A stretch of DNA of 8,769 bases from Gammaproteobacteria bacterium (GTDB lineage Bacteria > Pseudomonadota > Gammaproteobacteria > Thiohalospirales > Thiohalospiraceae): NCBI GenBank assembly GCA_014762485.1, contig JABURU010000065.1, positions 1 through 8,769 on the forward strand, in the 5' to 3' direction. Under the pieces are notes generated by a model. It searched no databases and was not told the origin of the DNA. It saw only the letters and a list, made by a program, of their open reading frames with translations. Numbering within the stretch: position 1 is the first letter of the stretch; every line of letters starts with the position of its first letter. Below are positions 1-5,705 of the stretch, in pieces. The translations under genes and the position numbers were made by a program.

Positions 1-1
1 C

Positions 2-820
2 ATCGGCAGTGTCGGCGAAGGATTTTGCGCCCTGTTTGCCTTCGTGAACGGCATGGGTCTACCGCTACTGGCGGTCGGTTTATTAGGTGTCGAGTTACTG
101 CCTCGTGCCGGCAACTGGATGAATACCGTTAAAGCCGTGGCGGGTGTGATTCTGCTGGCCGTGGCCCTGGTCTTCCTCGAGCGCATGCCCAGTATCTTCC
201 CGGTAGGCCTGACCACCTTCCTTTGGGCCGCATTATTCATCATTTCCGCTATTTATATGGGCGCGATAGAGCCCATCAAGGAAGGTAGCAGCGGCTGGAG
301 CAAGCTACGTAAGGGCCTGGCCGTCATCATCCTGATCTATGGTGCGGTGTTCTTCCTCGCCAGCCTGACCGGTGGCAGCGGTGATCTAAAAGATCCGCTG
401 CATGGTAGTAAGCTGGCCGGCACCAGCGGTGCTGTGGTATCGGGCACAACATCCGATATTAAAAGTAAGTTTACATTAATTAAAACCGTCGATGATCTGC
501 AGGCAGAACTGGCCAAAGGTAAACCGGTGATGCTCGACTTCTACGCCGACTGGTGTGTTTACTGCAAAACCTATGAGAAATACGTTTTTACCGACCCAAA
601 AGTCAGTGCGCTGATGTCCAAGTTTAACCTTGTACAGGCCGACGTCACTGCCAACGATGCCAAAGATCAGGCCTTGCTAAAACACACGGGAGTATTCCTG
701 CCCCCAGCAATCCTCTTTTATGACCCAAAGGGTCAGGAAGTTAGAGCCCTGCGAGTCATTGGCGAGATGGACGCCCGTCAATTCCAGGCACAACTGGAAA
801 AGGTATTGGCATCTTTTTAA
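2..820 (+). CDS. dsbD: DsbD thiol:disulfide interchange protein, C-terminal part (5' truncated by window edge)
   Basis: The frame is open from base 2, so the gene starts outside the window; the GTG at 44 is internal. Visible are 272 residues. Four hydrophobic segments lie at about visible residues 5-30, 42-61, 71-89 and 104-123, with the DsbD-like phrase GMGLPLL in the first. A polar linker follows, then a thioredoxin-fold domain from about residue 150 to the end, with the active site CVYC at visible residues 185-188 (bases 554-565) inside DFYADWCVYC. In the DsbD family the membrane domain takes electrons from cytoplasmic thioredoxin, and the C-terminal gamma domain acts in the periplasm to reduce partners such as DsbC or cytochrome-c maturation thioredoxins. 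The catalytic cysteines of the membrane domain and the N-terminal alpha domain are not visible. A ScsB-type relative is a less likely alternative. The TlpA-like gene just downstream is a natural substrate. Confidence 0.93.
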   Translation: MGSVGEGFCALFAFVNGMGLPLLAVGLLGVELLPRAGNWMNTVKAVAGVILLAVALVFLERMPSIFPVGLTTFLWAALFIISAIYMGAIEPIKEGSSGWSKLRKGLAVIILIYGAVFFLASLTGGSGDLKDPLHGSKLAGTSGAVVSGTTSDIKSKFTLIKTVDDLQAELAKGKPVMLDFYADWCVYCKTYEKYVFTDPKVSALMSKFNLVQADVTANDAKDQALLKHTGVFLPPAILFYDPKGQEVRALRVIGEMDARQFQAQLEKVLASF

Positions 821-832
821 GCACTAAACAGC

Positions 833-858
833 ATTGGGGCCTTGTGCCCCAGTCTTTT
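833..858 (+). terminator. Rho-independent-type terminator between dsbD and the TlpA-like gene
   Basis: The perfect stem TGGGGC/GCCCCA (835-840 with 846-851) has a 5-nt loop, CTTGT, and can be lengthened by a T-G wobble and an A-T pair. CTTTT follows at 854-858. It starts 12 bases after the dsbD stop. The stem is GC-rich, but the T-run is only four long, so it may be a partial terminator that reduces read-through into the next gene. Confidence 0.65.
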
Positions 859-875
859 CACACGGAAAGTTAGAT

Positions 876-1394
876 ATGAAGCAAAACAAAGTCTTTTTTT
901 ACACCATCATTGCCCTTTTGGCCGTCTCAACAGGCTTTTTCAGTCAACAATATCTGGCGAGTGAAACCTCTGCAGCCAGCAACTATCGGCCTGATTTCAG
1001 CCTGCCCGATATTGATGGCAAGATGCGTCATATTAATGAATGGGATGGCCAGGTAATCCTGTTAAACTTCTGGGCCTCCTGGTGCCCTCCTTGTCGCAAA
1101 GAGCTGCCTGACTTTGTTCGCCTCTATGAAGACTACCAGGATCAGGGCTTTGTCGTGGTGGGCGTGGCCATCGATAACAAACAGGACATTATCGACTTTA
1201 TTGATCCCATCGGCGTCGAGTATCCGGTACTGATTAGTGAACTGGATGGGATCAAGATCGCTCAGCTTTATGGTAACCGCCTTAGCGCCTTGCCATATAC
1301 CGTAATCATTGACCGCAAAGGCAACATCGTCTCCAGCCACATCCAGCTACTGAATTACAACGATGTGGAAAAAATGATAAAGCCGCTTTTGTAG
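876..1394 (+). CDS. TlpA/ResA-type membrane-anchored periplasmic thioredoxin-fold protein
   Basis: This 172-residue protein starts at ATG 876, chosen for the GGAAAG ribosome-binding site at 864-869 and because the N-terminus then begins with a signal anchor. The in-frame TTG at 834 lies inside the upstream hairpin and would add a non-hydrophobic extension. Residues 5-27 form one hydrophobic segment (uncleaved anchor or signal peptide). An AhpC/TSA-Redoxin/TlpA domain follows: RPDFSLPDIDG near 38-48, active site WCPPC with Cys70 and Cys73, and the cis-proline SALPYT at Pro140. Proteins of this family reduce disulfides in the periplasm, for instance in apocytochrome c or copper-centre assembly, and take electrons from DsbD or CcdA. 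Its place directly after dsbD fits that donor-acceptor relation (inference). The precise partner cannot be read from sequence, so I give no symbol. No clear terminator follows. Confidence 0.88.
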   Translation: MKQNKVFFYTIIALLAVSTGFFSQQYLASETSAASNYRPDFSLPDIDGKMRHINEWDGQVILLNFWASWCPPCRKELPDFVRLYEDYQDQGFVVVGVAIDNKQDIIDFIDPIGVEYPVLISELDGIKIAQLYGNRLSALPYTVIIDRKGNIVSSHIQLLNYNDVEKMIKPLL

Positions 1395-1569
1395 TGTGAT
1401 ATAGATCTCAGAGAATCAAAATACAACTTGCTAGAATTTGCAGCGATTTTGCAGGGTTATGTGAGTCTTTATAGACAAACGTGCGGGTTTCTTGCAAAAT
1501 TACCTGTAAAAGGTCCCAAACTTAATGTATGCTCTTCAATAAGTTATATAACTAGCTGATTTTTATACG
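1395..1569 (+). promoter_or_regulatory. AT-rich leader upstream of aroQ-accBC, probable promoter region
   Basis: This is the longest gene-free stretch before aroQ, and it is visibly more AT-rich than its flanks. The best -10-like hexamers are TATAAC (1547-1552, 5 of 6 to TATAAT) and TATGCT (1528-1533, 4 of 6). Neither has a convincing TTGACA partner at 16-18 bases, so no promoter can be fixed. An 8-bp inverted repeat, ATTTTGCA (1446-1453) and TGCAAAAT (1493-1500), and two TTGCAG copies 11 bases apart (1438 and 1449) could be operator elements. The sequence before the aroQ ATG lacks a good Shine-Dalgarno. Confidence 0.4.
1542..1553. repeat. Perfect 12-bp palindrome before aroQ
   Basis: AGTTATATAACT reads the same on both strands and ends 16 bases before the aroQ start codon. 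It overlaps the -10-like TATAAC. It could be an operator half-site pair over a promoter, or simply a feature of AT-rich DNA. Confidence 0.5.
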
Positions 1570-2007
1570 ATGTCTAAAATTCTGGTATTACATGGTCCAA
1601 ACCTAAACCTGCTGGGAGTGCGCGAACCACAGCACTATGGCAGCACAGGCCTGGAAGATATTAACCAGAAGCTACAGCAACAGGCCCAGGGGCATCAGCT
1701 ACAATGTTTCCAGAGCAATGCAGAACACGAATTGGTAGAGCGTGTGCATCAGGCAATGAGCGATGGAGTCGACTTCATCCTTATTAATCCTGCGGCATTC
1801 ACTCACACCAGTGTGGCTTTGCGGGACGCACTATCGGCGACAAAAATACCTTTTATCGAGGTACACCTGTCCAACGTGCATGCCCGTGAGAGCTTCCGCC
1901 ACCACTCCTATTTCTCTGATCTCGCGGTTGGCGTCATTGCCGGCCTCGGTGCCCAGGGTTATGAGCTGGCATTAATGGCGGCACATGAACAACTTTCTCA
2001 ACAATAA
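1570..2007 (+). CDS. aroQ: 3-dehydroquinate dehydratase, type II
   Basis: The enzyme catalyses trans-dehydration of 3-dehydroquinate to 3-dehydroshikimate, the third step of the shikimate pathway, in the cytoplasm; it is normally a dodecamer. At 145 residues it has the usual length. Family motifs are in order: LHGPNLNLLG at 7-16, REPQHYG at 18-24 with the flexible-loop Arg18 and the catalytic Tyr23, NPAAFTHTS at 73-81 with substrate-binding Asn73, and EVHLSNVHARE at 97-107 with catalytic His99, then Arg110 in FRHHS. All the residues I expect for activity are present. The start is ATG 1570, giving the canonical N-terminus MSKILVLHGPN, although no strong ribosome-binding site precedes it. It lies 23 bases before accB, the usual aroQ-accB-accC arrangement, and is probably the first gene of that operon. 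Confidence 0.97.
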   Translation: MSKILVLHGPNLNLLGVREPQHYGSTGLEDINQKLQQQAQGHQLQCFQSNAEHELVERVHQAMSDGVDFILINPAAFTHTSVALRDALSATKIPFIEVHLSNVHARESFRHHSYFSDLAVGVIAGLGAQGYELALMAAHEQLSQQ

Positions 2008-2030
2008 ACTACACATATCAGGTCACCATT

Positions 2031-2480
2031 ATGGATATTCGCAAAGTCAAAAAACTCATCGAGCTGTTGGAAGAGTCCGACGTTGCCGAGATTGAAATTC
2101 ACGAAGGCGAAGAGTCGATTCGTATTAGCCGTGCCAGCCAGGTCACAGCGGCCGCACCTGTAATGGCCGCGCCCGTTGCAGCAGCTCCCGCGCCTGCAGC
2201 CGCACCAGCAGAGGCTCCCGCTGCAGAAGCCAAGGCCGAGATCAGTGGCCACACGGTAAACTCCCCGATGGTAGGAACGTTCTATGCCGCACCGTCTCCC
2301 GGGGCTAAAAACTTTGCCACTGTTGGTCAAAAGGTGAATGTTGGGGATACGCTTTGCATCATTGAGGCAATGAAGCTAATGAACCAGATCGAGGCCGACA
2401 AGGCCGGCACCATCAAGGAAGTCCTGGTGGAAAATGGCCAGCCTGTTGAATACAACCAGCCTCTATTCGTAATCGAATAA
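2031..2480 (+). CDS. accB: Biotin carboxyl carrier protein of acetyl-CoA carboxylase (BCCP)
   Basis: BCCP carries the carboxybiotin between biotin carboxylase (AccC) and the carboxyltransferase in the first committed step of fatty acid synthesis. The 149 residues split into an N-terminal segment (1-34, with MDIRKVKKLIELL), an Ala/Pro-rich flexible linker (about 40-70) and a C-terminal biotinyl domain (about 72-149). The biotin site is EAMKLM with Lys115 as the attachment residue, 34 residues from the C-terminus as in E. coli BCCP. The segment TFYAAPSPGAKNF (83-95) matches the 'thumb' region typical of this subfamily. AGG at 2020-2022 is a modest ribosome-binding site 8 bases before the ATG. 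In E. coli AccB represses its own operon through the N-terminal region; whether that applies here is unknown. Confidence 0.97.
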   Translation: MDIRKVKKLIELLEESDVAEIEIHEGEESIRISRASQVTAAAPVMAAPVAAAPAPAAAPAEAPAAEAKAEISGHTVNSPMVGTFYAAPSPGAKNFATVGQKVNVGDTLCIIEAMKLMNQIEADKAGTIKEVLVENGQPVEYNQPLFVIE

Positions 2481-2490
2481 GCCATATGAC

Positions 2491-2510
2491 CACCCGGCTC
2501 ACGCCGGGTG
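2491..2510 (+). other. Perfect RNA hairpin between accB and accC
   Basis: CACCCGGC (2491-2498) and GCCGGGTG (2503-2510) form an uninterrupted 8-bp, GC-rich stem with the 4-nt loop TCAC. It begins 10 bases after the accB stop. No T-run follows, so it is not a standard terminator. It could protect the 3' end of an accB transcript or lower the amount of accC message relative to accB (inference). Confidence 0.7.
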
Positions 2511-2539
2511 TGCCTAACCAGGATTTCAGAGACTGCCTT

Positions 2540-3880
2540 ATGTTTGACAAGATTGTAATTGCCAACCGTGGTGAGATAGCGCTGCGTGTACTACGCGCCT
2601 GCCGCGAGATGGGCATCAAGACCGTGGCTATCCACTCCGATGTGGATGCCAACCTGAAACACGTATTACTAGCCGATGAGTCAGTATGTATAGGACCAGC
2701 GGCTTCTACCGCCAGCTACCTTAATATTCCAGCGGTTATCAGCGCCTGTGAAGTCACCGATGCACAAGCCATCCATCCCGGCTATGGTTTCTTGTCCGAG
2801 AACGCTGACTTTGCCGAACAGGTAGAGAAAAGTGGCTTTGCCTGCATCGGCCCCAAGGCCGAAACCATCCGCATCATGGGTGACAAGGTAGCGGCTATTG
2901 AAGCCATGAAAAAGGCCGGCGTACCTACCGTACCGGGTTCTGATGGCCCGCTGGGCGAGGATGATGAAACGAATCTGCGTATCGCTCGAGACATCGGCTA
3001 TCCGGTCATCATCAAGGCCGCTGGCGGCGGTGGCGGCCGCGGCATGCGCGTGGTGCACACCGAGGCCAATCTGCTGAGCTCCATCTCGCTGACCAAGGGC
3101 GAAGCAGGTGCCGCGTTCAACAACGATATGGTCTACATGGAGAAATTCCTCGAGAACCCTCGCCATATTGAGATCCAGGTGTTGTCCGATACCCATGGTA
3201 ATGCCATCTATCTCGGGGAACGTGATTGCTCCATGCAGCGACGTCACCAGAAAGTGATGGAAGAGGCACCCGCCCCCGGACTAACCGAAGAGCAACGTAA
3301 GTTTATCGGTGAGCGTTGTGCCCAGGCCTGTGTTGATATCGGCTACCGCGGTGCAGGTACCTTTGAGTTCCTGTACGAAAATGGTGAATTCTACTTCATA
3401 GAGATGAACACTCGTCTGCAGGTAGAACACTGTGTCACTGAGATGATAACCGGTGTGGACCTGGTGAAAGAACAGATCCTCATCGCCGCAGGCCACCCAT
3501 TGTCTTACAAGCAAGAAGATATTGTTCTACGCGGCCACGCGCTGGAGTGTCGTATCAATGCCGAGGATCCGAAAAACTTTATGCCTTCGCCCGGCACCAT
3601 CGAGACCTACCACCCGCCCGGTGGACTGGGGATTCGTATGGATAGCCACATCTACAGTGGCTACAAGGTACCACCCAACTACGATTCGATGATCGGTAAA
3701 CTGATCGCTTATGGGCCTGACCGCGATTCGGCTATCGCCCGTATGCGCACCGCGTTAAGCGAGATCATCGTTGATGGCATCAAGACCAATGTGCCACTGC
3801 ACCAGGACTTGTGCCGTGACAGTGCCTTCATAGCCGGTGGCACTAATATCCACTACCTGGAAAAGAAGCTCGGCATGTAG
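2540..3880 (+). CDS. accC: Acetyl-CoA carboxylase, biotin carboxylase subunit
   Basis: AccC uses ATP and bicarbonate to carboxylate the biotin on AccB. Starting at ATG 2540 gives 446 residues and the canonical N-terminus MFDKIVIANRGE, close to the 449 residues of E. coli AccC. An in-frame ATG at 2486 would add 18 residues encoded across the hairpin and is rejected. ATP-grasp features: Lys116 in RIMGDK, Lys159 followed by the glycine-rich loop AAGGGGGRGMR (160-170), Cys230, Lys238, the metal ligands Glu276 and Glu288 with Asn290, and Arg292, Glu296 and Arg338 of the active site. These fall at the same numbers as I recall for the E. coli enzyme. The biotin carboxylase C-terminal domain covers about 335-440. 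Only a weak AGAGA (2528-2532) serves as ribosome-binding site. Cotranscription with accB is likely. Confidence 0.97.
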   Translation: MFDKIVIANRGEIALRVLRACREMGIKTVAIHSDVDANLKHVLLADESVCIGPAASTASYLNIPAVISACEVTDAQAIHPGYGFLSENADFAEQVEKSGFACIGPKAETIRIMGDKVAAIEAMKKAGVPTVPGSDGPLGEDDETNLRIARDIGYPVIIKAAGGGGGRGMRVVHTEANLLSSISLTKGEAGAAFNNDMVYMEKFLENPRHIEIQVLSDTHGNAIYLGERDCSMQRRHQKVMEEAPAPGLTEEQRKFIGERCAQACVDIGYRGAGTFEFLYENGEFYFIEMNTRLQVEHCVTEMITGVDLVKEQILIAAGHPLSYKQEDIVLRGHALECRINAEDPKNFMPSPGTIETYHPPGGLGIRMDSHIYSGYKVPPNYDSMIGKLIAYGPDRDSAIARMRTALSEIIVDGIKTNVPLHQDLCRDSAFIAGGTNIHYLEKKLGM

Positions 3881-3889
3881 CCTGTGCTA

Positions 3890-3919
3890 CGGTAGGCCAT
3901 CCACCATGATGGTCTACCG
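3890..3919 (+). other. Long RNA hairpin between accC and prmA
   Basis: CGGTAGGCCATC (3890-3901) pairs with GATGGTCTACCG (3908-3919) over 12 positions, with a single G-U wobble and a 6-nt loop. It begins 10 bases after the accC stop, where a terminator would sit, but a pyrimidine stretch (CTTCCCTCCT) rather than a pure T-run follows. It could be a weak terminator for the aroQ-accBC operon or a 3'-end stabiliser. Confidence 0.7.
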
Positions 3920-3949
3920 CTTCCCTCCTATAGAGACCCTTCTGAACCT

Positions 3950-4828
3950 ATGAGCTGGCAACAACTCCACCTACAATTACCGGCCTCACAGGTCGATGCC
4001 ATTAGCGATAGCCTGAGTGAAATGGGCGCCGCCGCGGTGACCTTAAGCGACGCCGAAGACAAACCTATTTTCGAGCCGCCCATCGGCACCACACCATTAT
4101 GGGATCACACCCAGATCACGGGCCTGTTTGATACCATGTATGAGATGGATAAGGTGTTATCGGAGCTGAAAAACCAGTTCGGTGACTCGGCCATATTACA
4201 GTGGCAAGTGGAAGAACTGCCCGAGCAGGACTGGGAACGAGCCTGGATGGATGATTTTCAGCCGATGCAGTTTGGCCAAAACCTGTGGATCATTCCCTCA
4301 TGGCATGAGGCCCCTGACCCGGATGCCGCCAATATCGAGCTGGATCCTGGGTTGGCCTTTGGCACCGGCACCCATCCTACGACCGCCTTGTGCCTGGAGT
4401 GGCTGGATGCCCATCCTCCCAGGGGATTGCAGGCCATCGACTTTGGATGCGGCTCCGGCATTCTAGCCATCGCCGCCTTGAAGCTGGGGGCAGACAGGGT
4501 TACCGGCACCGATATAGATCCACAGGCCCTACAGGCCTCAAAGGATAACGCGGATAAAAACAGGGTCAGTGACCGCCTGGATTTATACCTGGCGGATAAG
4601 ATGCCGGATAAGCCGGTTGATCTGCTCATGGCCAATATACTCGCGAATCCACTACAGGAACTATCCGAATCTATCGCCCAACTAGTCAACACAGGCGGAC
4701 ATATTATTCTCTCCGGGATCCTGGCCGAACAGGCCGATGCAGTAGTAGAAACCTATGCTCAATGGTTTGAAATGGGTCCGGTTGTGCAAAAAGAAGACTG
4801 GGTACGCTTGGAAGGCGTAAAAAAATAG
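3950..4828 (+). CDS. prmA: Ribosomal protein L11 methyltransferase
   Basis: PrmA trimethylates amino groups of ribosomal protein L11 with S-adenosylmethionine, in the cytoplasm. The length of 292 residues matches the family (E. coli about 293). The N-terminal substrate-recognition domain covers about 1-55, followed by a linker with WERAWMDDFQPM (95-106). The Rossmann-type methyltransferase domain shows LDPGLAFGTGTHPTT (131-145), the SAM-binding motif I AIDFGCGSGIL (162-172), the acidic post-I motif GTDID (186-190) and the motif MANILANPL (228-235), all diagnostic of PrmA. The start at ATG 3950 gives the typical N-terminus MSWQQL; the ribosome-binding site is poor. It sits between accC and the DUF3426 gene, as in many gammaproteobacteria. 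The enzyme is usually dispensable for growth. Confidence 0.96.
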   Translation: MSWQQLHLQLPASQVDAISDSLSEMGAAAVTLSDAEDKPIFEPPIGTTPLWDHTQITGLFDTMYEMDKVLSELKNQFGDSAILQWQVEELPEQDWERAWMDDFQPMQFGQNLWIIPSWHEAPDPDAANIELDPGLAFGTGTHPTTALCLEWLDAHPPRGLQAIDFGCGSGILAIAALKLGADRVTGTDIDPQALQASKDNADKNRVSDRLDLYLADKMPDKPVDLLMANILANPLQELSESIAQLVNTGGHIILSGILAEQADAVVETYAQWFEMGPVVQKEDWVRLEGVKK

Positions 4829-4871
4829 GATAAGTTTAGGAAAACTAATAAAAAGTTTTGGAAGGAGTCTC

Positions 4872-5603
4872 ATGTACACCCACTGTCCCGAATGCAATAC
4901 CTATTTCCGTGTGTCGGCCGATCAATTACGAGCCGCCCAGGGTAAAGTTCGTTGTAGTAATTGTGAGACAGTGTTTAATGCCCTGGATACATTAGACGAA
5001 ACACTGCCCGAAGGGCAGGTGACGGCCAATGAAGATGCCTCGGCTCAACAACAAACGACTGCTGAGCCAGCGAAAAAAACCAAAACCAAGAAAGCAAAAA
5101 AAACGAAAGAGCCGGGCAAGTCCTCTGCTATGCTCAAGGCCGTAGCCGGCGTCATAGTGGTCCTGCTGTTAACCACCCTACTTATCGGCCAGTCAGCGAT
5201 TGCATTACGCGACAAGCTGGCGCATAAATACCCGGTGGTTCGCCCCCACCTGGAAACACTCTGTCTATACCTGGACTGCAAGATAGGACTGCAACAGGAC
5301 CTGGAAAAATATACCCTGAAGCATAAAGACATCCGCCTGCACCCAACCATGCGCAGCGCCATCTTAATCAATGCCAACCTGTTGAACGAAGCGGAGTTTG
5401 CCCAGCCATATCCACAGGTAGAGCTAACCTTTAGCGGTGCACAAAGCAAGGTCATTGCCCAGCGAACCTTTAGCCCCCAAGAGTACCTGCCCGACACTAG
5501 CCTAATCGAGGCCGGCCTGGGCCCCAGGCAATCCGCCCTGTTGGTGCTGGAGGTGGTCGATCCCGGTCCAGAAGCGATAAATTTCGAATTCGAATTCCAC
5601 TAA
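4872..5603 (+). CDS. Zinc-ribbon (MJ0042-type) and DUF3426 single-pass membrane protein of unknown function
   Basis: The protein has 243 residues and starts at ATG 4872, preceded by the strong site AAGGAG (4862-4867). The N-terminus is a zinc-ribbon with two CxxC knuckles, CPEC (5-8) and CSNC (28-31), spaced and surrounded as in the MJ0042 family. A low-complexity polar stretch follows, very rich in Lys and Thr (about 66-83). One transmembrane helix lies at about 88-110. The C-terminal region (about 112-243) resembles DUF3426, with the LCLYLDC segment (130-136) carrying two cysteines. The Lys-rich flank before the helix predicts, by the positive-inside rule, that the zinc-ribbon is cytoplasmic and the DUF3426 part periplasmic (inference). 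Genes of this type often sit between prmA and dusB-fis. I know of no established function; nucleic-acid or protein binding by the ribbon is only a possibility. It is 43 bases from prmA and probably cotranscribed with it. Confidence 0.85.
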   Translation: MYTHCPECNTYFRVSADQLRAAQGKVRCSNCETVFNALDTLDETLPEGQVTANEDASAQQQTTAEPAKKTKTKKAKKTKEPGKSSAMLKAVAGVIVVLLLTTLLIGQSAIALRDKLAHKYPVVRPHLETLCLYLDCKIGLQQDLEKYTLKHKDIRLHPTMRSAILINANLLNEAEFAQPYPQVELTFSGAQSKVIAQRTFSPQEYLPDTSLIEAGLGPRQSALLVLEVVDPGPEAINFEFEFH

Positions 5604-5631
5604 GGCTGCAGAACCAAAAATTTATCCCATT

Positions 5632-5652
5632 GAAGGCGGCTAGGCGCTTTTT
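5632..5652 (+). terminator. Weak candidate terminator after the DUF3426 gene
   Basis: GAAGGCG (5632-5638) can pair with CGCTTTT (5645-5651) around a 6-nt loop using two G-U wobbles, and the T-run 5648-5652 is partly inside the stem. It lies 28 bases after the DUF3426 stop. It could end the prmA transcript, but the stem is short and the call is uncertain. Confidence 0.3.
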
Positions 5653-5685
5653 CCCTGCCTCCTGAACGGGTATTATAGGCGGCTA
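5634..5685. repeat. 9-bp direct repeat pair in the dusB leader
   Basis: AGGCGGCTA occurs at 5634-5642 and again at 5677-5685, 43 bases start to start, about four helical turns. Each copy is followed within a few bases by a T-run. The second copy overlaps the end of the -10 candidate. It may be a regulator site or a duplicated fragment. Confidence 0.55.
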
Positions 5686-5705
5686 TTTTTTGACCGGTCT
5701 GACTG

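Larger units (their letters stand above)
5604..5705 (+). promoter_or_regulatory. Leader and probable promoter region of dusB-fis-purH
   Basis: In E. coli and relatives fis is transcribed from a growth-phase-regulated promoter upstream of dusB, so this 102-base gap is where a promoter is expected. TATTAT (5671-5676) is a good -10 candidate, but no recognisable -35 lies 16-18 bases before it. An AT-rich core CAAAAATTTA (5615-5624) might be a Fis autoregulatory site, although it does not fully fit the G/C-flanked 15-bp consensus. GACCGGTC (5692-5699) is an 8-bp palindrome just before the dusB start. No clear Shine-Dalgarno precedes dusB. Confidence 0.4.

Noticed and set aside
2140..2240. Repetitive Ala/Pro-coding stretch considered as a tandem repeat
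   Set aside because: It is the normal flexible linker of BCCP with irregular codons and no DNA-level repeat unit.
1998..2330. Minus-strand frame opposite accB with many Cys and Gly residues, at first sight metal-binding
   Set aside because: The composition is the complement of the Ala/Pro-rich BCCP linker codons; there is no independent support.
2486..2539. N-terminal extension of AccC from an in-frame ATG at 2486
   Set aside because: The added 18 residues are encoded across the intercistronic hairpin, and AccC homologues begin at the M(L/F)DKIVIANRGE sequence.
2681..3247. Long minus-strand open frame inside accC (188 codons)
   Set aside because: It is the shadow of a strongly conserved gene on the + strand, and its translation resembles no family I recognise.
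4833..4859. Two alternative hairpins (AGTTT/AAACT and AAAACT/AGTTTT) before the DUF3426 gene, resembling a switch
   Set aside because: The stems are short and AT-only apart from one pair, with no ligand-like conserved core; AT-rich sequence makes such pairings common.
5675..5691. ATAG-GCGG-CTAT hairpin followed by six T's before dusB, considered as a terminator
   Set aside because: The stem has only four mostly A-T pairs and lies 15 bases before the dusB start, so it is too weak to call; it is instead recorded as part of the direct repeat.
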